Shown here: in pieces, positions 35,447 to 44,499 of the stretch
Position numbering within the stretch: position 1 is the stretch's first letter
Layout of the letters: every line of letters starts with the position of its first letter
Assembly: GCF_015767675.1 (NCBI RefSeq)
Contig: NZ_CP065218.1
Span: 248,001 to 312,000 of the forward strand
DNA: 64,000 bases
Source of the DNA: Vibrio navarrensis
GTDB lineage: Bacteria; Pseudomonadota; Gammaproteobacteria; Enterobacterales; Vibrionaceae
Direction: 5' to 3'
Notes under the pieces: generated by a model
What the model saw: the letters and a program-made list of their open reading frames with translations, nothing else
Told to the model about the DNA's origin: nothing
The model's database searches: none
Position numbers and translations under genes: made by a program

Positions 35447-38400
35447 TTAGAAGTATAAATTGCTATAGCCTTGGTTTTGTAAGTCTCTGAGGTAAGCTTC
35501 AAACTCTAACGCAAAGGGATTATTGGTTAAGTCAATAAATGCGTTTACGTTTAACTCTTCTATACCGGAAATCGTGGTGAGCTGGTTAGAGGAAGCATTT
35601 ACGTTTAGTAGTTTTGTTTTATTGATAAGATCCAAATTTGTGAGTTGATTACCCTGTACTTGTAGGAACTCAAGATCACGCAGGTGATCAACGTTGAACT
35701 CTGTTAATTGGTTAAAAGCAACAGATAACCAATACAGCATTGGGTTTTGACTAATATCTAAATGGGTAAGTTGATTACCCATCACGTCAAGTGATGATAG
35801 TTCTGACAAGTGACTGATATTCAATGAGGTAAGTTTGTTTTCGTTCGCATTTAGGTGACGAACTTTAGGATTATTACTAAGGTCCAAACCGGTGAGTTGA
35901 TTGAGACCTACTTGGAGCCATTGAAGTTCTGGCAAGAGTTTGACATCCAATGAAGTAAATTGATTATCGGAAACGGACAAAAAGTACAGTTTTGGATTGT
36001 TACTCAGATCTAAACTGGCTAGCTGATTGCCGTCGACATTCAGTGAACGAAGCTCTGGTAAACTACTGATATCTAGTGATGTCAATTGATTATTAAGAGC
36101 AAAGAAATTCTCCAGTTTATCGTTGCTACTGAGATCGAAGCTAGATAGTTTATTCTCAAATACATAGAGTTCTATTAGTACTGAGTTATTGCTTACATTC
36201 AAACTAGTTAACTGGTTCCCACCAACATTAAGGTATTCCAGCTTGTTTAGCTTGCTCACGTCAACATCGGCTAAATTATTATTAGCAACGTTTAGGCCTT
36301 TAAGAAAAACATTGTTGGCCACATCGATTTGAGATAACTTATTTCCACCCAGTATTAAATATTCCAATTGTTCCAAATGGCGAACATCAATGGAAACCAA
36401 GTTATTTTCCCATGCATAGACTTCTTTTAGGTTCAGATTATGAGTCAAATCCAATTCGGACAGCTGATTGCTACCAATTCTGACATCGATTACGTGGTTT
36501 AAATTTCTAATATCGAGTGACATTAGTTGATTGGACTCAGCATATAACCAAAGTAAGTTTACATTATTACTCACGTCCAAACTGGTCAACTGATTTTTAT
36601 CAACATTAAAGTATTCCAGCTGCGCTAGGTTGCTAATGTCAATGGCAGAAATATTATTATCAAACACATTTATACTTTTTAACAAGACGTTATTTGTCAC
36701 ATCTATCTGTGATATCTGATTCCCACCTATTATCAAATGTTCCAATTGTTCCAAATGGCGAACATCAATAGAAATCAAGTTATTTTCCCATGCATAGACT
36801 TCTTTTAGGTTCAGATTATGGGCTAAATCCAATGCTGTTAACTGATTATTGCTAACAAAAAGATGAGTCAATTGGTTTAAGCCTTTGAGATCAATTTCAG
36901 TCAATTGATTGCCATTAAGATCCAATCGTTCTAGGTTGGTTAAAGCACTCAGAGCACTCTGCGAAAGTAAATTGGGATTATCTGGTAGGTATAATTCCGT
37001 CAATTGTGTTAGCGATGCAAAGTCAATAGCGTCAATCACTGTGTTCCTAATATTCAATACACGTAATTGCTCTAAACTATGAAGATCAACGCTATATAAC
37101 TTTGAGTTATGAATCGTTAGCTCTCTGATCGATGATGGAAAATCGCTTGATGAAAGACTTGTAGGTTGTAAATAACCTAAGTGCAATTTTTCAAGTCCGG
37201 TTAAATTACTTAATCCTTGTAAGCTGCTGATCGATTGCAGATCTGAATCAGCACAATATAAATCTTTTATCGAAGACAGATTGCTAAAACCACTCTCATC
37301 TAAACATTGCGCTAAAGTTGGATCTTGGATCTCCGCTTGCTGCGACAAAGGGCGGGTATCGGGCTGAGATGGCGACTCCATTAATTTAGTAAAGGTGCCG
37401 TAAATGACTTTTAAGTTTGAGCCATCGTCATAACGATCGATCGCGAAAAATCGATAAGTTGGGAAACTCTCACTGCTTTGTTCGCCAACTTCACCCAAGA
37501 GTGTTGTAAACCAAATCTCAGTTGTTGAGGGCTGGCCATTCTCGTTATACGGCATTAACAGGCGATTATTCGCCAATTGCCAACTCCCGTTTGACTGTTC
37601 TGCATAATCGTAGCTGCTGCCGTGTTCATTAAGACGTACATTGAACGTTTCGCCTTGATAGATATCTTCACTAATCTGCCAGTCACCGAGTAGGGTCTGA
37701 TAAGGAACCAATAAAGTATTCCGGTTATTTATCACGATGGCATCGTCCACTAACGTTAGCTCATCTTCAAGCGAAGCATTATGGATACGATCAAACACAC
37801 GGGTGATGTTCGCCATTGCCCGTCCGTTACTTTGGTTGATCACCTGTAATTCAATTTTTTTCAGTCGCTTCAGCCATCCGTCTTCATCTCGGTATGTTTC
37901 AACCGGGTTGGCGACCGTAATGGTGTGAATGCGGTTTGCATAACTCCAAGTGATATTGCTGCTGGTGTAGGCATGAATTTGACCTGTGCCATCGGCATTA
38001 AGATGCAAAGCAAAAGCATCATGGTCTAATTGCACAATATACTCAGCAGCAGCCAGCTTGGCATTGTCACTGACTAGTTGTTTATCTTCTAAAATCTGTT
38101 TCTGTGTATCATCAAAATCCGTATTTCCGTTAGCTGTAGCTTGCTCTTCAATTTGCTGTTTCGCTTGGCTATCTTGCAAAAACGCGACTGTATCATTCAC
38201 CCCTTCAGGTAACGGATACTCGGCGGGTTTATCCACCAAAAGCTTAATCAAAGTCGCACGGCGTAATACTTCAGCTGTGTCAATAGAAAGCAGTGCTTGA
38301 TTGAGCGACTGGTCGCTCTCCAATGTGGTTTGAGGTAGTAAGGAGCTGACCGCACTGGTGACGTTGGTAATGTTAACGCCGAAATCGACAGAGGTATCAA

Positions 38401-39097
38401 TCGTGACCTGATCTGAGGAAGTCTGCTCACTCTGGGCAATCAGACTGTTAAGCGATGGAATGACCGACTCAAATTGAACGAAATCCAGTGCTGATTCACC
38501 ACTCGCTTTGAGAACCACTGGCTGAGTTAAACCCGTATTTTCGTCAAGGGTGAGATTCATGCTATACATACCATTCTCATCGGCTTGAGTGCTACCAAGT
38601 GTGGTGCTACCGAGCATGGCCGTCACCTTAGCGTTAGCAATGACTGTATCCGTCACCATGCCCGTTATGGTCACCGTTGATACGCGACGCAATACGCGGA
38701 TTTGATGCACATGACGCGCGAGATTATCCTTGCTGTCTTTGATCTCAACAGCCATTTGGTAATTCGTATCTTGCGTCACTTTAGGCGCTTTTATCGAGAT
38801 TTTCCCTTCACTGTCGTCATCGCTAGGCAGTCGAGTAAAACCTTCCGGCAGCGTCCAAGCAATTTGCAACACACCTTGCTCTTGACTAAAAGCGTTAAGA
38901 GAAATCGCTAGCGTACCTTCGCTATTGATTCGCTCAGGCGCTTCAAATTGCAGACTAATTGCCGCGTTTTGTACGGGTTTTAGCACCACAGCAGGCGGCG
39001 TTGGCTGACTTTCACCGCCTCCGCCACAAGCCGAAAGCCAAAGAGCGGCAAACAAAAGCCATATGCTGCGCCAAAGTAACTGAGAGGTCATTTTCAT
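35447..39097 (-). CDS. Giant leucine-rich-repeat lipoprotein
   Basis: A 1216-residue lipoprotein (lipobox ALWLSACGGGG, Cys about 24). Ig/carboxypeptidase-regulatory-like beta domains come first (about 40-200), then a helical and beta-rich middle (200-610). About 25 leucine-rich repeats of 21 residues follow (about 625-1200), of the NLxxLxVxxNQLTSLDxSxN type. Such proteins bind proteins at the cell surface. Two blocks of about 90 bp inside the repeats are nearly identical at a 378-bp offset, exactly six repeat units, showing growth by recombination. It lies 17 bp downstream of the 39135 gene's stop, so both are probably one operon. Confidence 0.85.
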   Translation of the reverse strand: MKMTSQLLWRSIWLLFAALWLSACGGGGESQPTPPAVVLKPVQNAAISLQFEAPERINSEGTLAISLNAFSQEQGVLQIAWTLPEGFTRLPSDDDSEGKISIKAPKVTQDTNYQMAVEIKDSKDNLARHVHQIRVLRRVSTVTITGMVTDTVIANAKVTAMLGSTTLGSTQADENGMYSMNLTLDENTGLTQPVVLKASGESALDFVQFESVIPSLNSLIAQSEQTSSDQVTIDTSVDFGVNITNVTSAVSSLLPQTTLESDQSLNQALLSIDTAEVLRRATLIKLLVDKPAEYPLPEGVNDTVAFLQDSQAKQQIEEQATANGNTDFDDTQKQILEDKQLVSDNAKLAAAEYIVQLDHDAFALHLNADGTGQIHAYTSSNITWSYANRIHTITVANPVETYRDEDGWLKRLKKIELQVINQSNGRAMANITRVFDRIHNASLEDELTLVDDAIVINNRNTLLVPYQTLLGDWQISEDIYQGETFNVRLNEHGSSYDYAEQSNGSWQLANNRLLMPYNENGQPSTTEIWFTTLLGEVGEQSSESFPTYRFFAIDRYDDGSNLKVIYGTFTKLMESPSQPDTRPLSQQAEIQDPTLAQCLDESGFSNLSSIKDLYCADSDLQSISSLQGLSNLTGLEKLHLGYLQPTSLSSSDFPSSIRELTIHNSKLYSVDLHSLEQLRVLNIRNTVIDAIDFASLTQLTELYLPDNPNLLSQSALSALTNLERLDLNGNQLTEIDLKGLNQLTHLFVSNNQLTALDLAHNLNLKEVYAWENNLISIDVRHLEQLEHLIIGGNQISQIDVTNNVLLKSINVFDNNISAIDISNLAQLEYFNVDKNQLTSLDVSNNVNLLWLYAESNQLMSLDIRNLNHVIDVRIGSNQLSELDLTHNLNLKEVYAWENNLVSIDVRHLEQLEYLILGGNKLSQIDVANNVFLKGLNVANNNLADVDVSKLNKLEYLNVGGNQLTSLNVSNNSVLIELYVFENKLSSFDLSSNDKLENFFALNNQLTSLDISSLPELRSLNVDGNQLASLDLSNNPKLYFLSVSDNQFTSLDVKLLPELQWLQVGLNQLTGLDLSNNPKVRHLNANENKLTSLNISHLSELSSLDVMGNQLTHLDISQNPMLYWLSVAFNQLTEFNVDHLRDLEFLQVQGNQLTNLDLINKTKLLNVNASSNQLTTISGIEELNVNAFIDLTNNPFALEFEAYLRDLQNQGYSNLYF
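36362..36833 (-). repeat. Internal 378-bp periodic duplication in the LRR gene
   Basis: Sequence beginning TTCCAATTGTTCCAAATGGC occurs at 36362 and again at 36740. The two copies stay almost identical for about 90 bp. The 378-bp offset equals six 63-bp LRR units. Confidence 0.75.
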
Positions 39098-39134
39098 CTT
39101 CTATCCTTAGCAACTGAAGTTGTTGTGATTTAAT

Positions 39135-40115
39135 CTAGTAGCGCCATTGCAAGCCAATAGTGAACGCAAGGTTGGAGTAAGTGACTTCCGGTACGCGAAT
39201 ACGCCGCCCACTCGACAAGTGGCTGATAATTTCATCACGTTGTTTTACATAACCATCAACACTCGCCAGCACGGCAATATGCTCAAGCAGGTTGTATCGC
39301 ACGCCAAGTTTTCCACTCAGCCCATAACCATTGAAGTAGTCTTTAAGAGTCAGCGTTTCAAACTGGGTATTTTGCGTTTGTGAATAGGCATCGACACTTA
39401 ATTCCGCCTCAGAAAACCAGCTCCATGAACTGTTCTTTTCAGCACCAAACTGAGTGTCATAGCGTATACCTGCCAATAAAATCACCCCCATATGATCTTC
39501 TGACACGGAGATGACTGGCACCAAGTGGTCAGGATTATTGGATTGTGGTGTGTCAGCGTCGGTGACATTTTGCCCAGGCAAGTTGAAACGCGGTACATCA
39601 TCACCTTCGTTCCGAGGCAGATCGATCAACGCTTGATCAAAACGGCTCGCACCGGGATCAACAAAGGCGAAGTTGGAACGCGTAAAACTGTTAGTGTAAA
39701 AGCGTCCTCCCATCAGCCACTGCAACTGCGATGTTTGGTGATAGGCCAACTTAAAACCCAGTTCATTGGCTTTGGTTTTAAACGCGTTCTGCTGCACACG
39801 TCCAAACTCACCAATTTCCCAATATTCAGTTTCAATGTCGGTGGCCAACGTACTGGCGCTCTGAATATAGATGCCCCACTGTTGATTTATTCCAGTGTAA
39901 GAGAGTTGGCGGATGGCTGGGTTAATCACAGCGATGGATTGAGTCAACTTGCCCATACCGGCTACATCGCCTAATTCCTCACTGTAACTAATACGCTCAA
40001 AACCCACGCTTACTTCGCTAAAAGAACCATGATCGTCTGGCTGCGCACTAGAGAAACCACTAAACGTTATGGCAGCAACCGTACCAACGGTCACGAGTGA
40101 ATGATTTAACTGCAT
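39135..40115 (-). CDS. Outer-membrane beta-barrel-like protein
   Basis: A 326-residue protein with a signal peptide (LVTVGTVAAITFSGFSSAQ). Alternating polar/hydrophobic strands follow, and it ends in ...LAFTIGLQWRY, a terminal aromatic residue typical of barrels inserted by BAM. It is probably a barrel of 12-14 strands with no recognised family. ATG 40115 follows TTAGGGATAAAC; the longer frame adds 31 residues without a ribosome site. It is the first gene of a two-gene operon with the LRR lipoprotein, which it might export or anchor. The operator at 40241-40281 lies 126 bp upstream. Confidence 0.72.
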   Translation of the reverse strand: MQLNHSLVTVGTVAAITFSGFSSAQPDDHGSFSEVSVGFERISYSEELGDVAGMGKLTQSIAVINPAIRQLSYTGINQQWGIYIQSASTLATDIETEYWEIGEFGRVQQNAFKTKANELGFKLAYHQTSQLQWLMGGRFYTNSFTRSNFAFVDPGASRFDQALIDLPRNEGDDVPRFNLPGQNVTDADTPQSNNPDHLVPVISVSEDHMGVILLAGIRYDTQFGAEKNSSWSWFSEAELSVDAYSQTQNTQFETLTLKDYFNGYGLSGKLGVRYNLLEHIAVLASVDGYVKQRDEIISHLSSGRRIRVPEVTYSNLAFTIGLQWRY

Positions 40116-40240
40116 GTTTATCCCTAAGTTCGACTTGAAAATAAATCTTTGGTAAAACGCAAATGCGAATCGCAAACCACGAAGATTTGAGAGTGCTTTG
40201 AATAGCAAGTTAGCGCTTCAAATAGCTTGAATGAAGACAG

Positions 40241-40281
40241 TTGTCGCGTTTGTGCTAGTGTTTGGCGTGTTAGTGCTAATG
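40241..40281. promoter_or_regulatory. Tandem 21-bp-spaced operator, copy 2
   Basis: TTGTCGCGTTTGTGCTAGTG at 40241 is followed by TTGGCGTGTTAGTGCTAATG at 40262 (16 of 20 matching), two helical turns apart. It lies upstream of the barrel/LRR operon and next to the gene for an AraC-type regulator. It matches the element at 33696. Confidence 0.5.
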
Positions 40282-40309
40282 CTTTTGGCATCAATAGCAG
40301 CTGATGCTA

Positions 40310-41113
40310 TTAAGTTTGCTGCGCGCGAAACTGTGAAGGAGTGAAGCCAAAGTGACGCTTAAACTGACGGCTAAAGTGGTTTGGACAAAGGAAACCTGCA
40401 TTTATGGCGGCCTGTTTGACACTTGCACCTTGTTCAAGCTGTTTTTGTGCGATCATGAATTGGATGCTTTTGATGTACTCGCTACAGCTTACACCATAAT
40501 ATTTCTGAGTTTTTCTCTGTAAACTGCGCACGCTCATGACCATATTTTGGGCCAAATTTTCAACCGTCAACTGATGCTGGGACAGTAATTCTTCTGTTTG
40601 TTGTTGTAGTTGTTGCTGGAAGCGCTCTGTTTCATCTTGCCATGCTTCATCAGTGCTGCTCAGCGGAACATCATTAAGATGTGGCTCCACGGCCAACTCT
40701 TGAGCACACACAACGAAAAACTCAGCCGACTGCTGTTTTATAGCTAACTCAGCCTGTGTGCTGGTACGGGAGACAATCAAACGAAAGTCACTGGATAAGG
40801 TCTCGGTTAATTGTGCCAACTTATCGGGGCAAGGCTCTAGCACAACGACCAATGGTCGACTGTCGGTTTCGAGATCAGGTAGTAGCGTTTCGCCAGATAA
40901 GGAAGGATCCGTTAAGGAGAATGATGGGATGGGATGATCTTTACCAGCACTCATCTGACTATAAAGGCCCTGACGAAGGAAGGGGGCTCGAAGTTTAAGT
41001 CGGCATGACGTTTGAACAACGAGTTTTCGCTCTAAGTTCGGAATGGATAGAGCTAACGCCACTCCTAATACCGTCCAGACTATGGCCCATAACCATGCGC
41101 TGATCATAACCAT
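40310..41113 (-). CDS. Membrane-anchored AraC-family regulator
   Basis: A 267-residue protein. The N-terminus is a membrane helix (about residues 4-24, AWLWAIVWTVLGVALALSIP). The middle (about 85-150, PLVVVLEPCPDKLAQLTETL ... FFVVCAQELA) resembles a receiver domain without clear phosphorylation residues. A complete AraC-type double HTH closes it (about 175-267: SVRSLQRKTQKYYGVSCSEY and AAINAGFLCPNHFSRQFKRH). The layout recalls the C-terminal part of a hybrid two-component regulator. It probably controls the adjacent barrel/LRR operon. Length is normal for AraC proteins. Confidence 0.8.
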   Translation of the reverse strand: MVMISAWLWAIVWTVLGVALALSIPNLERKLVVQTSCRLKLRAPFLRQGLYSQMSAGKDHPIPSFSLTDPSLSGETLLPDLETDSRPLVVVLEPCPDKLAQLTETLSSDFRLIVSRTSTQAELAIKQQSAEFFVVCAQELAVEPHLNDVPLSSTDEAWQDETERFQQQLQQQTEELLSQHQLTVENLAQNMVMSVRSLQRKTQKYYGVSCSEYIKSIQFMIAQKQLEQGASVKQAAINAGFLCPNHFSRQFKRHFGFTPSQFRAQQT

Positions 41114-41369
41114 TCCTTTTCTACACTAGCCAAATTTAAGCGTGTCTGTTTAAGGCCGAAATGCTACGGCAACAGAGTCTCAGAGGTACAATGCCTCTGC
41201 TTTTTTCTCTGACACTTACTGACGCTGTTAATAATGAATGAAAGACTTTCCGTGATAGTGCTTCCATGTTTCCCGCATTTAAACTAACAAAGCCAATGTC
41301 CAATGTGTTGGACACTTTCCCCTAGCTGATCACACTTTAACGATAAATAATGATTTGGGTATCATCGAA

Positions 41370-43409
41370 TTACCACTGATACTGCCCTATCAGCCGACAT
41401 TGACGCGGCTCACCAAAACGAACAAAGTCTTGCCCTGCTATGTAAGAAACGTACTTTTCATCGGTGAGGTTTTGCATCGTAAATCGCAATTGAGTATTGG
41501 CAAATATCTGCCACTCTATCTGTAGGTCCCAACGTGTGAAACCATCTACTTTGAAGCTGTTGGACGCATCACCATATCGTTCGGGTTGGTGATTTACCCC
41601 CAATTGGAATCGCCACTGATCGTTGGGCAAATAGGTCAGTAGTGCTGCATGTTGTCGCTCAGGAACTCCTGGCATCTCTTTGCCTTGGTATCGGTCACTG
41701 TTCGTTATTTGGTTATCTAGCCAACTGCTCATTAGGTAGAGCTCCCATTTGGGTGAGAATGCGACTAAAGCCGTTATCTCGGCACCTTTGGCTTGCTTCT
41801 CTCCCGCGAGCAAGTAATAGCTCGGATCTGTCGGATCACGCACTAATAAGTGCGATTGAGTAATGTCGAAGAGCGCGATATCTAGCCAATTGTGCTGCGC
41901 TTGCCATTTCCAACCGAGCTCCCACTGCTCACCACGACTTGGTTGGTAAAACGAGCCTTGCCTATCCTGACCGCTATTCGGCAACCAAGATTGCGTATAG
42001 CTGAGTCGAGCCGCATGTTGTGTAGATAAAGCCCATTCGAAGCCAGTGGCATAACTTAGATGCTTGTTTTCACTTGCACCCAATGTAATACCGTTGCGTT
42101 GATTAGTGAGTTGATAATCACTCCAACGCCCACCCAATGCCCAGAAAAGGTCATTGGTTAATTCAATACGTTGTTGAATAGAAATTGCGGACTCTTGCCA
42201 ATCTAACTGTGTTTCTCGGTTGGTGGTTTGAGTAGGAAGTGGAAAGTTAAAATCAGGTTGATAAATATCAAGGGAAAATTGGCCTATCGCTCGTTGATTG
42301 CTCCCTTTGCTCTCGGTTTGATGGTGACTGATACCGAGTACCCATTCTTGGTTATAGCCAAACCACTTCTTTTGCGTTGTCAGACTAATTTGGCCCGTCA
42401 ACTGACTAAATGTTTCGTCCACTTTTTGATAAAAACCAACTAAGGGCTTATCGTCACTAACAAGGTAGTAAAAGCCAACTTGTCGCTCTTTGCGCGTTCC
42501 GTGAATTGAGCGAACTATTGCGTCTAACTGCCAATCCTCCGATAGCTCGCTTGACGCTTGCAGCTCCCAGCGCTGGTAGCGATGCTGGGCGTTTGTTGCA
42601 GGATGAACGTATGAAACATCGTAAACCGGAGCACCATTGGCATACACATTATCGAAGTCATAAGGGTAGTCATGATCACTAAACTCCCATATTGCCGTCA
42701 GTAAATGATGTTCATTTTGCCAACTTAAACCTGTAAGTAGGGTCAGCGGACTCTGCGACACGTTTTGCTTCCAACTTTCACGATGGCTAGCGGCTACGAC
42801 GGCACGATAGGCGAACTGCCCACTAAATGGACCAGTACTATCCAGTATCATACGGCGATAATCGCTGTTTCCTGCCGCTAACGTCAACTCACTATGCGGC
42901 GTGAAACTTGGCTTCTTACCAATGAAGTTGATAGTCCCACCCGGAGAGCCTGCTCCATAGAGAACACTATTCTGGCCTTTTATTACCTCAACTGACTCAT
43001 AGGTTGCACTGTCTCTTATGTAGTAGCTTTGATTATCCAGAACACCGTCAAGCATTAAGCGACCGGCGGAGTTAAATCCTCGAATACGATAATCTTCCCC
43101 AGTGCCCGCACCCAGTCTATCGGGTTGAACATTAGGGGTGTAAACGCTGAGTGCTTGAAAGCTCTCTTCAGCAAAGTTCGGAGCGACATCACTAGACCAA
43201 ATCTGCTTTGTTTGCACATATTCGTTGCTACTCGACTCAATGCTTGAACTTTCCCTATCAGCATACACAACCAAAGTTTCTTGTGGATACGGTACCGACG
43301 TCTGTGCAGAAAACGCGGCTCCTGATATAACTGCCAGCACAATAGCGGCGGGCATACATATCACAGGGCGTGTGATCTCATATTGAATATAAGCAGTTTG
43401 GCTGGCCAT
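41370..43409 (-). CDS. TonB-dependent siderophore-type receptor
   Basis: A 679-residue outer-membrane receptor. A signal segment (about residues 12-45) leads to a TonB box (ETLVVYADRE). The plug domain has the usual RIRGFNSAGRLMLDGV and VEVIKGQNSVLYGAGSPGGT segments. A 22-strand barrel ends in ...CRLIGQYQW. It imports a ferric siderophore or similar ligand using TonB energy. ATG 43409 has a strong AAGGAAGTAT site, preferred over the track start at 43436. It lies 55 bp downstream of the XRE regulator gene, suggesting co-transcription. No biosynthesis genes are nearby. Confidence 0.92.
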   Translation of the reverse strand: MASQTAYIQYEITRPVICMPAAIVLAVISGAAFSAQTSVPYPQETLVVYADRESSSIESSSNEYVQTKQIWSSDVAPNFAEESFQALSVYTPNVQPDRLGAGTGEDYRIRGFNSAGRLMLDGVLDNQSYYIRDSATYESVEVIKGQNSVLYGAGSPGGTINFIGKKPSFTPHSELTLAAGNSDYRRMILDSTGPFSGQFAYRAVVAASHRESWKQNVSQSPLTLLTGLSWQNEHHLLTAIWEFSDHDYPYDFDNVYANGAPVYDVSYVHPATNAQHRYQRWELQASSELSEDWQLDAIVRSIHGTRKERQVGFYYLVSDDKPLVGFYQKVDETFSQLTGQISLTTQKKWFGYNQEWVLGISHHQTESKGSNQRAIGQFSLDIYQPDFNFPLPTQTTNRETQLDWQESAISIQQRIELTNDLFWALGGRWSDYQLTNQRNGITLGASENKHLSYATGFEWALSTQHAARLSYTQSWLPNSGQDRQGSFYQPSRGEQWELGWKWQAQHNWLDIALFDITQSHLLVRDPTDPSYYLLAGEKQAKGAEITALVAFSPKWELYLMSSWLDNQITNSDRYQGKEMPGVPERQHAALLTYLPNDQWRFQLGVNHQPERYGDASNSFKVDGFTRWDLQIEWQIFANTQLRFTMQNLTDEKYVSYIAGQDFVRFGEPRQCRLIGQYQW

Positions 43410-43464
43410 ATACTTCCTTGCTATTGCCATAATCAAAACGTAGTTGGAGTGAGTTAAATGACGG

Positions 43465-44070
43465 CTAAAATGTACAGACTTTCACCAAACAATATAAAGG
43501 GCTTTTGTTGGGGAAAACTAAGTTTCCATGAGCATCGATTGTTTTCCACTCCGACATCACAGTGCAGGGCAGCGATGGTGCAATGAGTTCAACAGCTATC
43601 TCAACTCGCTGATTGGCTGGTGTATAAGGGATGGGCACGATACTCTCGACGGGTTGAAGACCGACGGTATGATCACCTTGAACCATGGGTTCATCTTGAC
43701 AGCTGAGATAGAGATCTTGCCAAGCTGTTGCTCCTGAATTGAACACAGACCAAATCTTAGTGAATCTTTGATTGGGCATCACGATCGAGTAGTCTGGATA
43801 GGTAACGTCCTCAACAAACTCGGTTCCCAGTTCTCGGTTACCAGGACTTTTAGCTAAACGCAGATAAGGCTGAATCACTTCCAGTGGGTGAACGCGCAGC
43901 GCTGCTGAGATAGCAACTAAAGTGGAGAGTTTACACTCTCCCACATCACCACTTATAAAATTGTAGAGACTGGAGCGAGAAATACCCGCTCTATTTGCCA
44001 GTTCGGTTTTGCTAAGCCCAGACTCATCAATGAGCATACACAAAAATGCGTTAAAATGACTTTGTTCCAT
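43465..44070 (-). CDS. XRE regulator with NBR1/FW-like C-terminal domain
   Basis: A 201-residue protein. The N-terminal helix-turn-helix (about residues 15-70, LSKTELANRAGISRSSLYNF) is of the XRE/Cro type. The C-terminal half (about 95-200) matches the layout of the NBR1 Ig-like / four-tryptophan domain: FTKIWSVFNSGATAWQDL, then VEIAVELIAP and SEWKTIDAHGNLVFP. That domain mediates protein or ligand binding in eukaryotic NBR1 and in scattered bacterial proteins. The gene sits directly upstream of the TonB receptor, with a Fur-like box before it, so it probably regulates or senses receptor expression. Confidence 0.75.
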   Translation of the reverse strand: MEQSHFNAFLCMLIDESGLSKTELANRAGISRSSLYNFISGDVGECKLSTLVAISAALRVHPLEVIQPYLRLAKSPGNRELGTEFVEDVTYPDYSIVMPNQRFTKIWSVFNSGATAWQDLYLSCQDEPMVQGDHTVGLQPVESIVPIPYTPANQRVEIAVELIAPSLPCTVMSEWKTIDAHGNLVFPNKSPLYCLVKVCTF

Positions 44071-44098
44071 TCTTACTAACAACCGTGTAATTTATCTG

Positions 44099-44117
44099 GA
44101 TAATAATATTCATATAA
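44099..44117 (-). promoter_or_regulatory. Fur-box-like element upstream of the XRE/TonB receptor operon
   Basis: GATAATAATATTCATATAA matches 13 of 19 positions of the E. coli Fur consensus and lies 29-47 bp before the XRE start codon. The position suits iron repression of the receptor operon. The region is AT-rich, so a chance match is possible. Confidence 0.35.
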
Positions 44118-44325
44118 TTTATTAACAAGACAAAAAACACACGAATTCATTATGTCATTAATATGAAACGAGATGAGCTACGATATTGAAATTCAAAGAT
44201 ATAACAGCATTTTGAACTAATTTCCCACATAAATATAACGTAACGTTTTCAAACTACCTCTTTCACCACTAGCCCAATCAAACAACAGCCCGCTCTAATC
44301 GCTGTTTAAAAAAGAGCATTCAACG

Positions 44326-44355
44326 AAAAGAGCGCTACCAGGGTAGCGCTCTTTT
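44326..44355 (-). terminator. Terminator hairpin after the 32-aa gene
   Basis: AAAAGAGCGCTACC pairs with GGTAGCGCTCTTTT across a very short loop. The A/T-rich stem base provides a U-tract in either direction. It lies 46 bp past the small gene at 44401. Confidence 0.75.
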
Positions 44356-44400
44356 AGTATCTATTTTACTTTATTAGAGTAAAGGACAGCTTTCGCCGAC

Positions 44401-44499
44401 TTAAATCAGGCTCATGACGCTGACAACAATAATCAGAGACAAGAGACAAGTACGACCGATTACGCCAAAGTGTGTAGGTTGAATCATTTCATGATGCAT
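44401..44499 (-). CDS. Small hydrophobic protein, 32 aa
   Basis: A short gene on the minus strand. ATG 44499 follows a strong AGGAGATTGGAT ribosome site. The product begins MHHEMIQPTHFGVIGR, continues with a single hydrophobic helix (LLSLIIVVSVMSL) and ends at TAA 44401. A clear terminator (44326-44355) follows. Ribosome site, amphipathic start, membrane helix and terminator together support a real small membrane protein or leader peptide. I do not recognise a family. Confidence 0.6.
   Translation of the reverse strand: MHHEMIQPTHFGVIGRTCLLSLIIVVSVMSLI

Noticed and set aside
35447..39097. Regularly spaced repeats that could be taken for a CRISPR array
   Set aside because: They are in-frame 63-bp coding units of leucine-rich repeats with no constant repeat plus unique spacers, and no cas genes are near.
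40231..40335. Small plus-strand open frame starting MKTVVAFVLVFGVLVLML
   Set aside because: It has no ribosome site and overlaps the end of the AraC-type gene. The repeat shared with 33696 is better explained as an operator, since only the 21-bp units are conserved.
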